This document shows, in pieces, positions 39,384-45,400 of a stretch of 64,000 nt of DNA. The translations under genes were made by a program, and so were the position numbers. The stretch comes from Sphingobium sp. SYK-6 (lineage in GTDB: Bacteria > Pseudomonadota > Alphaproteobacteria > Sphingomonadales > Sphingomonadaceae). The notes under the pieces are model-generated. The model made no database searches, was not told where the DNA came from, and worked only from the letters and a program-made list of their open reading frames with translations. Within the stretch, counting starts at the first letter, position 1, and each line of letters opens with the position of its first letter. Location of the stretch: NCBI RefSeq assembly GCF_000283515.1, contig NC_015976.1, positions 3,256,501 to 3,320,500 of the forward strand, read 5' to 3'.

Positions 39384-39625
39384 CACGATTGCTCTCCGGA
39401 GACGGTGCGGCTTTCAGGAGCGCGCGCGACCGAGCGCACGGCGCTGTCCACAGCCGCGCGCGGCGTTAGCAAGAATCCGAAGGATTCTTTTCTATTAGCA
39501 TAGTTAGAAGGGGGCCGATTCCGCGCGGATTTCTGCGGGTTTTCGAGGGGTTCGCGTTCCCGATAGTCCGACTCCGGTGTTCCTGATCGTCCGAATCCGG
39601 CTGTTCCCGATAGTCCGAGTCTCAT
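39383..39625 (-). CDS. Short translationally coupled ORF in the place of parA
   Basis: The 80-residue reading frame starts with ATGA overlapping the repA stop and ends TGATG on DUF2840, so ribosomes could pass through it. Its first 25 residues (LSGTAGFGRSGTPESDYRERE) are encoded by the iteron-like repeats; the rest is polar, with no domain. Related ICEs often have parA here. It may be a parA remnant or merely a bridge; existence of the protein is uncertain. Confidence 0.4.
   Translation of the reverse strand: MRLGLSGTAGFGRSGTPESDYREREPLENPQKSARNRPPSNYANRKESFGFLLTPRAAVDSAVRSVARAPESRTVSGEQS
39556..39623. repeat. Three iteron-like 21-24-bp direct repeats at the repA 3' end
   Basis: Units at 39556-39578, 39579-39602 and 39603-39623 share GTTCC[CT]GAT[AC]GTCCGA.TC. 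They lie at the 3' boundary of a replication initiator gene, where iterons of theta-replicating plasmids can occur. They suggest the excised circle may replicate. Confidence 0.6.
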
Positions 39626-40515
39626 GGCCAGTTCTCCACAGGCGTGAGACCGACCCGGCGCATGCCGGCGTCGAACGGATCTGGTGCGATTGGAACGAAG
39701 TTGAGCCGGTCGCGGCCGAGCGCATGTTCAAGCCTAAGGACGTAACCGGGGAGCGACTGGCGGGCGACGATGGCGCGCAACTCGAACGCGAAGCGGCGGA
39801 GCGGCGAAAGCGCCCCGGATTTCAGATAGAGGTGCGGAACGTCGAAGCTCCAGCCACCTTCCTGCCGCCCGCCATGCTTGCGGACGATGCGGTAGAGCCA
39901 GCGCTCCAGTCCGCCGGTCAGCTCGAAATAGGCCCGGTCAATGGTCAGCACCAGCGCGCGATCAAGCACGCCGGCATAGAACCAGTCGGGCAGGATCAGC
40001 TCGATTCCGAACGCGCGGCCATTGCCATCCGCCAGTTCACGCCATTCGTTGATCCATGAGAAACGATGGCGCCGCCGTTGGTGCTGCTGGCGGATCGAGG
40101 TGGCGACGGTCGTGGATTGCAAGCGGTCGAGCGCGGCTTTCAGGCGCTCGTAGCTCGCCTTGCCGGTGCCGCGCCGGGTGAAGGCCAGTATCTCGTGCGG
40201 CGTCGTCACCATGAGGCGCGAGGTCGGTCGCCCGGCGTCGCGCGCCTCGATAAGCTGGCTCGCCGCCCAGATGAGGACATCGGCGTCCCAAATGGTCGCC
40301 ATGCCATGTTCGGGAACGGCCTCGACCGAGATCCATGTCGCTCCCATGCGAAACTCGATCGGGGCGATGCGCTTGCTCTTGGCGAGGCTGAAGAACGGCC
40401 AGGCCATCAAATCCTGCGCGTCGCGAGGCGCGAGGTCGCCGGGCACGGAACGGAACAGTTCGAGCTGTGTCCGCTCGGCACTGGATTGGCCGGAAAGAGA
40501 AGATGCGGCGCGCAT
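39622..40515 (-). CDS. repA: Replication initiator protein A family (RepA)
   Basis: The 297-residue protein has the RPA family pattern: RDAQDLMAWPFFSLAKSKRI, FRMGATWISVEAVPEHGMATIWDADVLIWAASQL, GKASYERLKAALDRLQSTTV and GLERWLYRIVRKHGG, two winged-helix-like halves. ATG at 40515, 5 bp after the AlpA-like stop; a TTG at 40536 is less likely. It could allow replication of the excised element at the adjacent iterons. Confidence 0.85.
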   Translation of the reverse strand: MRAASSLSGQSSAERTQLELFRSVPGDLAPRDAQDLMAWPFFSLAKSKRIAPIEFRMGATWISVEAVPEHGMATIWDADVLIWAASQLIEARDAGRPTSRLMVTTPHEILAFTRRGTGKASYERLKAALDRLQSTTVATSIRQQHQRRRHRFSWINEWRELADGNGRAFGIELILPDWFYAGVLDRALVLTIDRAYFELTGGLERWLYRIVRKHGGRQEGGWSFDVPHLYLKSGALSPLRRFAFELRAIVARQSLPGYVLRLEHALGRDRLNFVPIAPDPFDAGMRRVGLTPVENWP

Positions 40516-40520
40516 GTCGA

Positions 40521-40787
40521 TCAGCGGCGCACGCAATCGGTCGGCAGGCGCTTGGCGGGGTGGACGACGCCATTGCCGGGATCGGAGGTGGAGCGTCGCG
40601 TGCCGATCGCCGCCCAGGCATCGAGATCGTCGATCGCATAAACGATGCGGCCGCCCAGCTTGCGGAACACTGGCCCGGTGCCGAAGCAGCGATGCTTTTC
40701 GAGGGTCCGGGCGGACAGGCCGAGGTGGATCGCCGCGTCAGGCGTCTTGAGATAGTGTGGCGTTGCGGCGGTGACAGGCTCGCCCAT
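40521..40787 (-). CDS. AlpA/MerR-like helix-turn-helix protein, excisionase candidate (RdfS-like)
   Basis: The 88-residue protein has HYLKTPDAAIHLGLSARTLEKHRCFGTGPVFRKLGGRIVYAIDDLDAWA, the winged helix of AlpA-type recombination directionality factors. The start at 40787 has a strong AGGAGG site. In ICEMlSymR7A the RDF gene rdfS heads the traF/rlxS region and is switched on by the DUF2285 activator FseA; the same order is seen here. RDF activity is inferred. Confidence 0.78.
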   Translation of the reverse strand: MGEPVTAATPHYLKTPDAAIHLGLSARTLEKHRCFGTGPVFRKLGGRIVYAIDDLDAWAAIGTRRSTSDPGNGVVHPAKRLPTDCVRR

Positions 40788-40887
40788 GATGATCCTCCTG
40801 ATGGCGGCTGGCCCCAAAAAGCGGGACCAGCGGACAGGAGGTGATGGTGGCGAAATGGCCCCCACGCGGAGAAGGGACACCGCCGCA

Positions 40888-40905
40888 GGGGACGGAAATG
40901 TCCCC
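40888..40905. promoter_or_regulatory. GGGGAC-6-GTCCCC palindrome before the AlpA-like gene
   Basis: A perfect 6-bp inverted repeat lies right after the DUF2285 gene stop (40907) and about 100 bp upstream of the AlpA-like start. Without a T-run it is more like an operator than a terminator; it could be the activator target for excisionase expression. Confidence 0.4.
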
Positions 40906-40906
40906 G

Positions 40907-41686
40907 TCAGCCGCCGCGCAACAGGCGGACATACCCGCCGTCGCGCAGCTCAACGGCTTCGGTGATCCAGCGATTGATGCGTTTGCGTTCGCGGCAGTCC
41001 GCCCATTCGGCGGCGTTGTAATCGCGAACATTCCGGTCGATCAGCGCGACGGCCAGTTCGCGGCGGCTCGCGCCCATAATATGACCATCAAGCACTTGCA
41101 GAAGGGTAAGGAGGTGGCTGCGGCGGAACGGTGGCGGGCGAAGCACCGGCGGGCCGGTCGCGATGCCTTTCAGGCGACGATATAGCCGCTCCGCCGATGC
41201 GAGGCGGATAAGGGAATCGGACCCGATCGGCAGCATGATTGCCATCGGCTGATTGGGCGGACCGCATATCCATAGGTGCTCGTCGCCATTGCGGTCGGCG
41301 AGGATGAGATGGAGACGATCGCCGATCTTCATCCGGGCGCGAACGGCGCCGAGTGTCCGAGTATCGAAAGCCGGTTCCGCGCCCGTGCCGGGCACGGCTG
41401 GCGCCAGAACCACGTTGTCCGGCGAGAGGTCGGGGCGCGCGACGGTCAGTTTGCGATCGTAGGGGGATGAGGGAGCGGCGTGAAAGCTGATCCCCCAGCG
41501 TCGCACCAATGTCGCCGTTGCCTCGTCGGCGGTTATGGCCCCGCGCTTCACCTTGGCGAGCGCGCGAGCATAATCGGTCCGGTAGCGTGCATTGCGTCTC
41601 AGATAGCCGATCGCGATGTCGGAATATTGCAGCGCGTCGTCCCCGGCTTCATCCGGAGGCGCACGCCAATCCTTCTCAGGCGGCAT
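40907..41686 (-). CDS. DUF6499/DUF2285 regulator, FseA-like excision activator candidate
   Basis: 259 residues. N-terminus like DUF6499 (DWRAPPDEAGDDALQYSD, IAIGYLRRNARYRTDYARAL); C-terminus like DUF2285 (LLTLLQVLDGHIMGASRREL; RKRINRWITEAVELRDGGYVRLLRG). FseA of ICEMlSymR7A is a DUF2285 activator of rdfS, made there by ribosomal frameshifting between two genes; here one frame covers both parts. ATG 41686 has a GGGAGGG site. It reads into the AlpA-like gene 119 bp later. Confidence 0.72.
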   Translation of the reverse strand: MPPEKDWRAPPDEAGDDALQYSDIAIGYLRRNARYRTDYARALAKVKRGAITADEATATLVRRWGISFHAAPSSPYDRKLTVARPDLSPDNVVLAPAVPGTGAEPAFDTRTLGAVRARMKIGDRLHLILADRNGDEHLWICGPPNQPMAIMLPIGSDSLIRLASAERLYRRLKGIATGPPVLRPPPFRRSHLLTLLQVLDGHIMGASRRELAVALIDRNVRDYNAAEWADCRERKRINRWITEAVELRDGGYVRLLRGG

Positions 41687-41852
41687 CGGAACCCTCCCAA
41701 GCATGGCTCTCTGCGGAGCGCGAAGGGGGATGTTCTCACCCGCCGAATTGCCGAGAAGGCCCGGTGACAGGGCCTGTCCATAGGGGATTCAAGTCAGCTT
41801 TCCGGGCCGATTTCAGCGGGTTGTTCGCACGTGATGCGCGCTTCTGTACCCG

Positions 41853-42107
41853 TTACGAACGCAGGTAGTGACGATAGCCGGTCTCGGTCATCCATCGGGC
41901 GCGGGCGAGATGGGAGTCATAGACCAGGCGCGCGCGCTCAGGCTCGGCGGCTGGATCGATCCCGAAGATGATGCGAACCGCCTCGCACCAATCGGCTTTT
42001 TCCGCGGCGGCATCGAGCAGCCGCCAATAGGTGCGATGATGGCGCTCATCATATTCGGTCACGCAGGGCGCGTCGGGAGCCTGATCGTTGAATGCGGTTA
42101 TTGCCAT
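41853..42107 (-). CDS. Small DUF2285-type protein, QseM-like antiactivator candidate
   Basis: The 84-residue protein has TEYDERHHRTYWRLLDAAAEKADWCEAVRIIFGI and HLARARWMTETGYRHYLRS, echoing the end of the DUF2285 activator (GGYVRLLRG). QseM of ICEMlSymR7A is a small DUF2285-type protein that binds and blocks FseA, and its gene lies by the XRE regulator gene qseC; the same pairing is seen here. Function is inferred. Confidence 0.65.
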   Translation of the reverse strand: MAITAFNDQAPDAPCVTEYDERHHRTYWRLLDAAAEKADWCEAVRIIFGIDPAAEPERARLVYDSHLARARWMTETGYRHYLRS

Positions 42108-42160
42108 CGCCTTGCTCCGGCTTCGGCTTTTCGACCCGGCGCCAGCCGGCGCCACGATAT

Positions 42161-42205
42161 ACACCATAATGGACCGGCGTAATCGCACCATCTTTGCTAT
42201 GGTGT
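42161..42205. promoter_or_regulatory. ACACCAT half-sites upstream of the small DUF2285 gene
   Basis: ACACCAT at 42161-42167 and the inverted pair CACCAT-7-ATGGTGT at 42186-42205 lie 55-100 bp before the start at 42107. They could be operators controlling the antiactivator gene. Confidence 0.45.
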
Positions 42206-42245
42206 GGTCATAGATAAGGGATAACAAAGCGGGCCTTCGTGCCTG

Positions 42246-42497
42246 CTATCTGTGCGACTTCTCCGATGAACCGCGCACCAGCATGACCCCTTCGCCACGT
42301 TCCGAATCGAGGAAGACGATCCCGGCCGCCTCCAGTGCCTTGACGACCTGATGGCGGGTATCCTCGCGCACTGGCAAATCGCTTACGGATTCAAGACGTT
42401 TGAGCGCGGTCAACGCGACAAGGGCTTCGTCGGCAAGCATCTCCTGAGTCCAACCGAGAAGCGCACGAGCGGCCCGCACCTGGCGGGAAGTGATCAT
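42246..42497 (-). CDS. XRE-family regulator, QseC-like
   Basis: The 83-residue protein MITSRQVRAARALLGWTQEM... has a helix-turn-helix (WTQEMLADEALVALTALKRLES) and a short wing-like end (GIVFLDSERGEGVMLVRG). Size and fold fit the C-protein-like QseC regulators. A C-box-like palindrome lies 42 bp upstream. It precedes the small DUF2285 gene in the same direction. Confidence 0.75.
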   Translation of the reverse strand: MITSRQVRAARALLGWTQEMLADEALVALTALKRLESVSDLPVREDTRHQVVKALEAAGIVFLDSERGEGVMLVRGSSEKSHR

Positions 42498-42538
42498 GCA
42501 CGATCACGTTCACGAGGCGACGGCTATACGCCATGAAA

Positions 42539-42555
42539 ACGACTATTATAGTCGT
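42539..42555. promoter_or_regulatory. C-box-like palindrome before the XRE gene
   Basis: ACGACTA-TTA-TAGTCGT is a perfect 7-bp inverted repeat whose centre, GACT-5-AGTC, resembles the GACT..AGTC C-boxes bound by controller proteins of restriction-modification systems. Probably the regulator's own operator. Confidence 0.6.
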
Positions 42556-42579
42556 CTTGGTATAAGGCCGAGTACGATT

Positions 42580-42606
42580 GCGAGCCGGGCGCAAGCCCGG
42601 CGAGCG
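42580..42606. repeat. REP-like hairpin, copy 1
   Basis: GCGAGCCGGGC-GCAA-GCCCGGCGAGCG; the stem GCCGGGC/GCCCGGC is at 42584-42590/42595-42601. The same element with a TGT loop is at 45263-45287. A second GC-only inverted repeat follows at 42606-42638. No gene is seen in 42498-42725. Confidence 0.5.
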
Positions 42607-42692
42607 CGGCCGCGCGGACCTGCGGGACGCGCGGCCGCCGCCGGTCCGGTTCCCCGGATCGGCGGTGCCCGGCGGTATTGGAAAAGGGAACC

Positions 42693-42716
42693 GCAGGGCT
42701 GGAAATCCAGCCCTGC
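42693..42716 (-). terminator. Terminator after the DUF932 gene
   Basis: GCAGGGCTGG-AAAT-CCAGCCCTGC is a perfect 10-bp stem just after the DUF932 stop; on the minus strand it is followed by GGTTCCCTTTTCC. Confidence 0.65.
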
Positions 42717-42725
42717 GACGGACGG

Positions 42726-43568
42726 TCATCCCGCCTTCAAGCGTTGCATCCCTTCGGCCAGCGTCCAGAGCGCGCGGTTGAGAGTCACATTCTGGTCGAT
42801 ACCGTTGATCGGACGGGAACGGCTGCGCCGGATACGGCCTTCGGCATTGCGCCTGTGGCCATGCAAGCCGCCTCGAACGACGTTCTCCTGAATGACGTTG
42901 AACGTGGTCCACAGGCTGTCGCCCGAATCCTCGCGGCGGCGCGGTTCGATGATCTGCTCGGGGCGCAGCGGACTTTCGTCCTCACCATAGCGCGCCACTA
43001 GGCTAACCTCGGCCAGCAAACGGCGCTCATCTTCGGAAAGGCGAACATCCTTCATGGACTCGCTGGCGTCGATCAGCCGGGGGAAGTCCTCGGCAACCGT
43101 ATAGACACCCTCGATTATGTCGTGTTGGATATTGCCCTTGTGCGGCACCCGCACCTCCTCGAACCGCTCGCCCGCGATCATGCTGTTGGTGCAGACGAAG
43201 CGAAGCATTCCCGCGAACATCTGATAAGCGGACGTGCCATCGTGGCTGTTCACGATGATGACCTCGGCGGCCTCGGGCTTGCCGATGCCCTCGTCCCGGC
43301 GCAGACGCAGCATATGCTTGGCGTGGCCGTGGCGACCACCATCGCGGGGGACGGACTGGACGGCGAAGAATGGAAACCATCCTTCCCTGCGCAATCCCTC
43401 CACAATGTCGATCGTGGGGACATAAACATACCGCTCGGAACGGCTGTCGTGCGCCTCGCGGGCGAAGATGGACGGGACGTGGCGATACAGCGCTTCGTTG
43501 TCGAGCGGCTCGCGCCCGCTGATCTGGTGGCTGTTGCGGCCGAACCGGGTGGCAAGTTGGTGATACAT
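42726..43568 (-). CDS. DUF932 protein
   Basis: 280 residues with DUF932 motifs: RYVYVPTIDIVEGLRREGWFP, VIIVNSHDGTSAYQMFAGMLRFVCTNSM, and a C-terminal SLWTTFNVIQENVVRGG. DUF932 proteins are common on plasmids and ICEs; some are linked to antirestriction-like loci but the function is unknown. The start has an AAGGAAGG site. Confidence 0.88.
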   Translation of the reverse strand: MYHQLATRFGRNSHQISGREPLDNEALYRHVPSIFAREAHDSRSERYVYVPTIDIVEGLRREGWFPFFAVQSVPRDGGRHGHAKHMLRLRRDEGIGKPEAAEVIIVNSHDGTSAYQMFAGMLRFVCTNSMIAGERFEEVRVPHKGNIQHDIIEGVYTVAEDFPRLIDASESMKDVRLSEDERRLLAEVSLVARYGEDESPLRPEQIIEPRRREDSGDSLWTTFNVIQENVVRGGLHGHRRNAEGRIRRSRSRPINGIDQNVTLNRALWTLAEGMQRLKAG

Positions 43569-43966
43569 GGTCTTAACCTTCCTTGGCTTGGGTTTCCGCG
43601 CAGCGGGAAGCGCCGCGCTGAAACCCTGCCCGTCGGCGAGACTGGGGTAGCAAGGGGCAAGGGCGGCCGGGGCGGAGGGGAATCACCCGGCCTGCACAAG
43701 CGAAGCGCGGAAGGCTGGGGATACCGCCCCGGACGGTTCCACTTACCTTGCCCCGCGCGAGGGCCAGCCCTTAGCAACCCGCGCCGCTTTGGCGGCGCAT
43801 GGAGATGCGTCCGCATGGCGGACTCGATTTTGGGCCAGTCCCGCCAAAGCAGATATTAGCCGGAATATCGGCACGGCTGTTAGGTCGATGCCGTTGGGCA
43901 TGGCGAAGATCCTTTCACATGCCGAAACGGGAGCGCCCCGCCCGGAGGGGCGAGGCGCGGAGCCGA
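43569..43966. other. Gene-free stretch with hairpins between DUF736 and DUF932
   Basis: No convincing gene. Short stems are visible: GCGCCGC-TTTG-GCGGCGC (43781-43798), GTCCGC-ATG-GCGGAC (43809-43823), and a GCGCCCCGCCC/GGGGCG..GGCGC structure (about 43933-43957) that could end the DUF736 transcript. Confidence 0.4.
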
Positions 43967-44269
43967 TCAGTCCGCCACCAGCTCGTATCCGCCGGTGGTC
44001 TCGTTCAGGAAAAGCCGGAGATAGACCGGCGCAGCGATGACCGGATTGAGCTTGAACGAGATGTAGTCGCGGCCTTCCTTGCTCTTTTTCCGCCATGCGG
44101 CGCCGAACTCGATCCGCTCGTCGTCGGCCGCAACGATGCGGAAGTTCGGGGCCTTCTCATTGTCCTGGCCCTCGATCGGAAGGAGCGCGACCTGTTCGCC
44201 GCGCTGGCCGAAGAAGCGGATTTCGCCGGTGAAGCCCTGTTCGGTGGGGGTGAAGTTGCCGCAGATCAT
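43967..44269 (-). CDS. DUF736 protein (second copy)
   Basis: 100 residues: NFTPTEQGFTGEIRFFGQRGEQVALLPI, FRIVAADDERIEFGAAWRKKSKEG, YISFKLNPVIAAPVYLRLF. It is clearly the same family as 37977-38309 but diverged. Good AAGGGAAG ribosome site. Function unknown. Confidence 0.88.
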   Translation of the reverse strand: MICGNFTPTEQGFTGEIRFFGQRGEQVALLPIEGQDNEKAPNFRIVAADDERIEFGAAWRKKSKEGRDYISFKLNPVIAAPVYLRLFLNETTGGYELVAD

Positions 44270-44377
44270 GATGTCTTCCCTTCTTGCCTCAGGACCGCGC
44301 CCATCGCGGCCTCGATGGCTGTCGAGAGGACGGGAGCCGACCGGCCCGCACCCGAAGGGCGGAACGAAGTGGCAGGC

Positions 44378-44450
44378 AGCGGCGGGCGGCTTTTTTGTTT
44401 CGCGATGCAAAGCCGGCTTGCCCGGCGGCGGGAAAAAGCCGCCCGCCGCT
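44378..44450. repeat. Perfect 18-bp inverted repeat between divergent DUF736 and parD
   Basis: AGCGGCGGGCGGCTTTTT at 44378-44395 and its exact complement at 44433-44450 enclose a 37-nt loop which itself has pairing GC tracts. It lies in a 400-bp gene-free stretch (44270-44668). It could form a large cruciform; no function is assigned. Confidence 0.6.
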
Positions 44451-44668
44451 GTTGCGGGAAGACGGCGGGTTTCGGCCAGATCAGCCTTTCGAAAGGCCGT
44501 GTGGCGGCGTTGCCGCAAGATCACGGAGAAATCAGGATGGTTGGAGGCATAGTCAGTCGCCAGCGGGGTCTCATTGTTGTCGACCTCGCACCATGGTTGC
44601 GGGGCGTGCACAGCCTTGAATACCATCGCGAGTAGGATTAAATCATATCCATAAGGAGTGACGTATCC

Positions 44669-44947
44669 ATGCGAACAACTCAGCAGTTCAGCGTAACCCT
44701 GCCGAACGATATGGCGGCGCAGGTCCGCGCCAAGGTCGCGTCGGGCGAATATGCCAGTGAAAGCGAAGTGATCCGCGACGGACTGCGCGCGCTCCAGGCA
44801 CGAGACCGGGCCGTCGAACAATGGCTGCGCAACGAGGTCGTTCCCGCTTATGACGCCTATCAGGCCGATCCGTCTCGGGGCATTCCGCTCGACGATGTGC
44901 GCGCTGGCCTTGCAAAGCGCCACGAGCGAACCGCCAAACGCGGCTGA
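44669..44947 (+). CDS. parD: ParD-family antitoxin
   Basis: The 92-residue protein has a ribbon-helix-helix start (TQQFSVTLPNDMAAQVRAKVASGEYASESEVIRDGLRAL) and an acidic/basic C-terminal tail for toxin binding (SRGIPLDDVRAGLAKRH). An AAGGAG ribosome site precedes it; a TTGAAT-16-TTAAAT promoter (44616-44643) is plausible and should be autoregulated by ParD-ParE. Two bases separate it from parE. Confidence 0.92.
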   Translation: MRTTQQFSVTLPNDMAAQVRAKVASGEYASESEVIRDGLRALQARDRAVEQWLRNEVVPAYDAYQADPSRGIPLDDVRAGLAKRHERTAKRG

Positions 44948-44949
44948 AC

Positions 44950-45258
44950 GTGAAATACGCGATTGCCCTCACACCGGAAGCGCGTGATCATCTCGATGCC
45001 ATCTATGATTATATCGCCACCGCCGCGTCCCCAGACGTCGCGCAGCGTTTCACCGATGGTATCCTCGATCATATCGACAAGCTGACCGACTATCCTCGTC
45101 GCGGCACGATGCGCGACGATCTGCGGCCCGGTCTGCGGACAATCGCGTGGCGGCGGCGGGTGACGATCGCGTTTGCGGTCGAGGCCACCGCAGTCGTCAT
45201 CGTCGGGATTTTCTACGGCGGTCGCGATTTCGAGACCCTGTTGAACGAGGACTCCTGA
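44950..45258 (+). CDS. parE: ParE-family toxin
   Basis: The 102-residue RelE/ParE-fold protein has LTPEARDHLDAIYDYIATAASPDVAQRF, LTDYPRRGTMRDDLRPGLRTIAWRRRVTIAF and VVIVGIFYGGRDFETLL. It starts at GTG directly after parD. ParE toxins usually poison DNA gyrase; with ParD it would penalise loss of the ICE. Confidence 0.92.
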   Translation: MKYAIALTPEARDHLDAIYDYIATAASPDVAQRFTDGILDHIDKLTDYPRRGTMRDDLRPGLRTIAWRRRVTIAFAVEATAVVIVGIFYGGRDFETLLNEDS

Positions 45259-45262
45259 ATCT

Positions 45263-45287
45263 GCGAGCCGGGCTGTGCCCGGCGAGC
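45263..45287. repeat. REP-like hairpin, copy 2
   Basis: GCGAGCCGGGC-TGT-GCCCGGCGAGCG, matching copy 1 at 42580-42606 apart from the loop; it lies 5 bp after parE. Confidence 0.5.
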
Positions 45288-45308
45288 GGCGATCATCTCC
45301 ATGACAAA

Positions 45309-45338
45309 GCGGCCGCGCCCGACACCGGGCGCGGCCGC
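45309..45338 (+). terminator. Terminator after parDE
   Basis: GCGGCCGCGCCCG-ACAC-CGGGCGCGGCCGC is a perfect 13-bp stem followed by GAATTTTC. Confidence 0.75.
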
Positions 45339-45366
45339 GAATTTTCTGGCCTCGGGCAAATGGGAA

Positions 45367-45392
45367 GCCGGAGCCGCCAAGGCGGCCCCGGC
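45367..45392 (-). terminator. Terminator after the ParB-like gene
   Basis: On the minus strand GCCGGGGCCGCC-TT-GGCGGCTCCGGC (one mismatch) is followed by TTCCCATTT, starting 9 bp after the parB-like stop. Confidence 0.65.
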
Positions 45393-45400
45393 TCCTTCAC

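Noticed and set aside
40907..42107. Programmed frameshift joining the two DUF2285 genes, as for fseA
   Set aside because: The larger gene is one complete frame with both domains, and 145 bp with its own stop and start separate the two.
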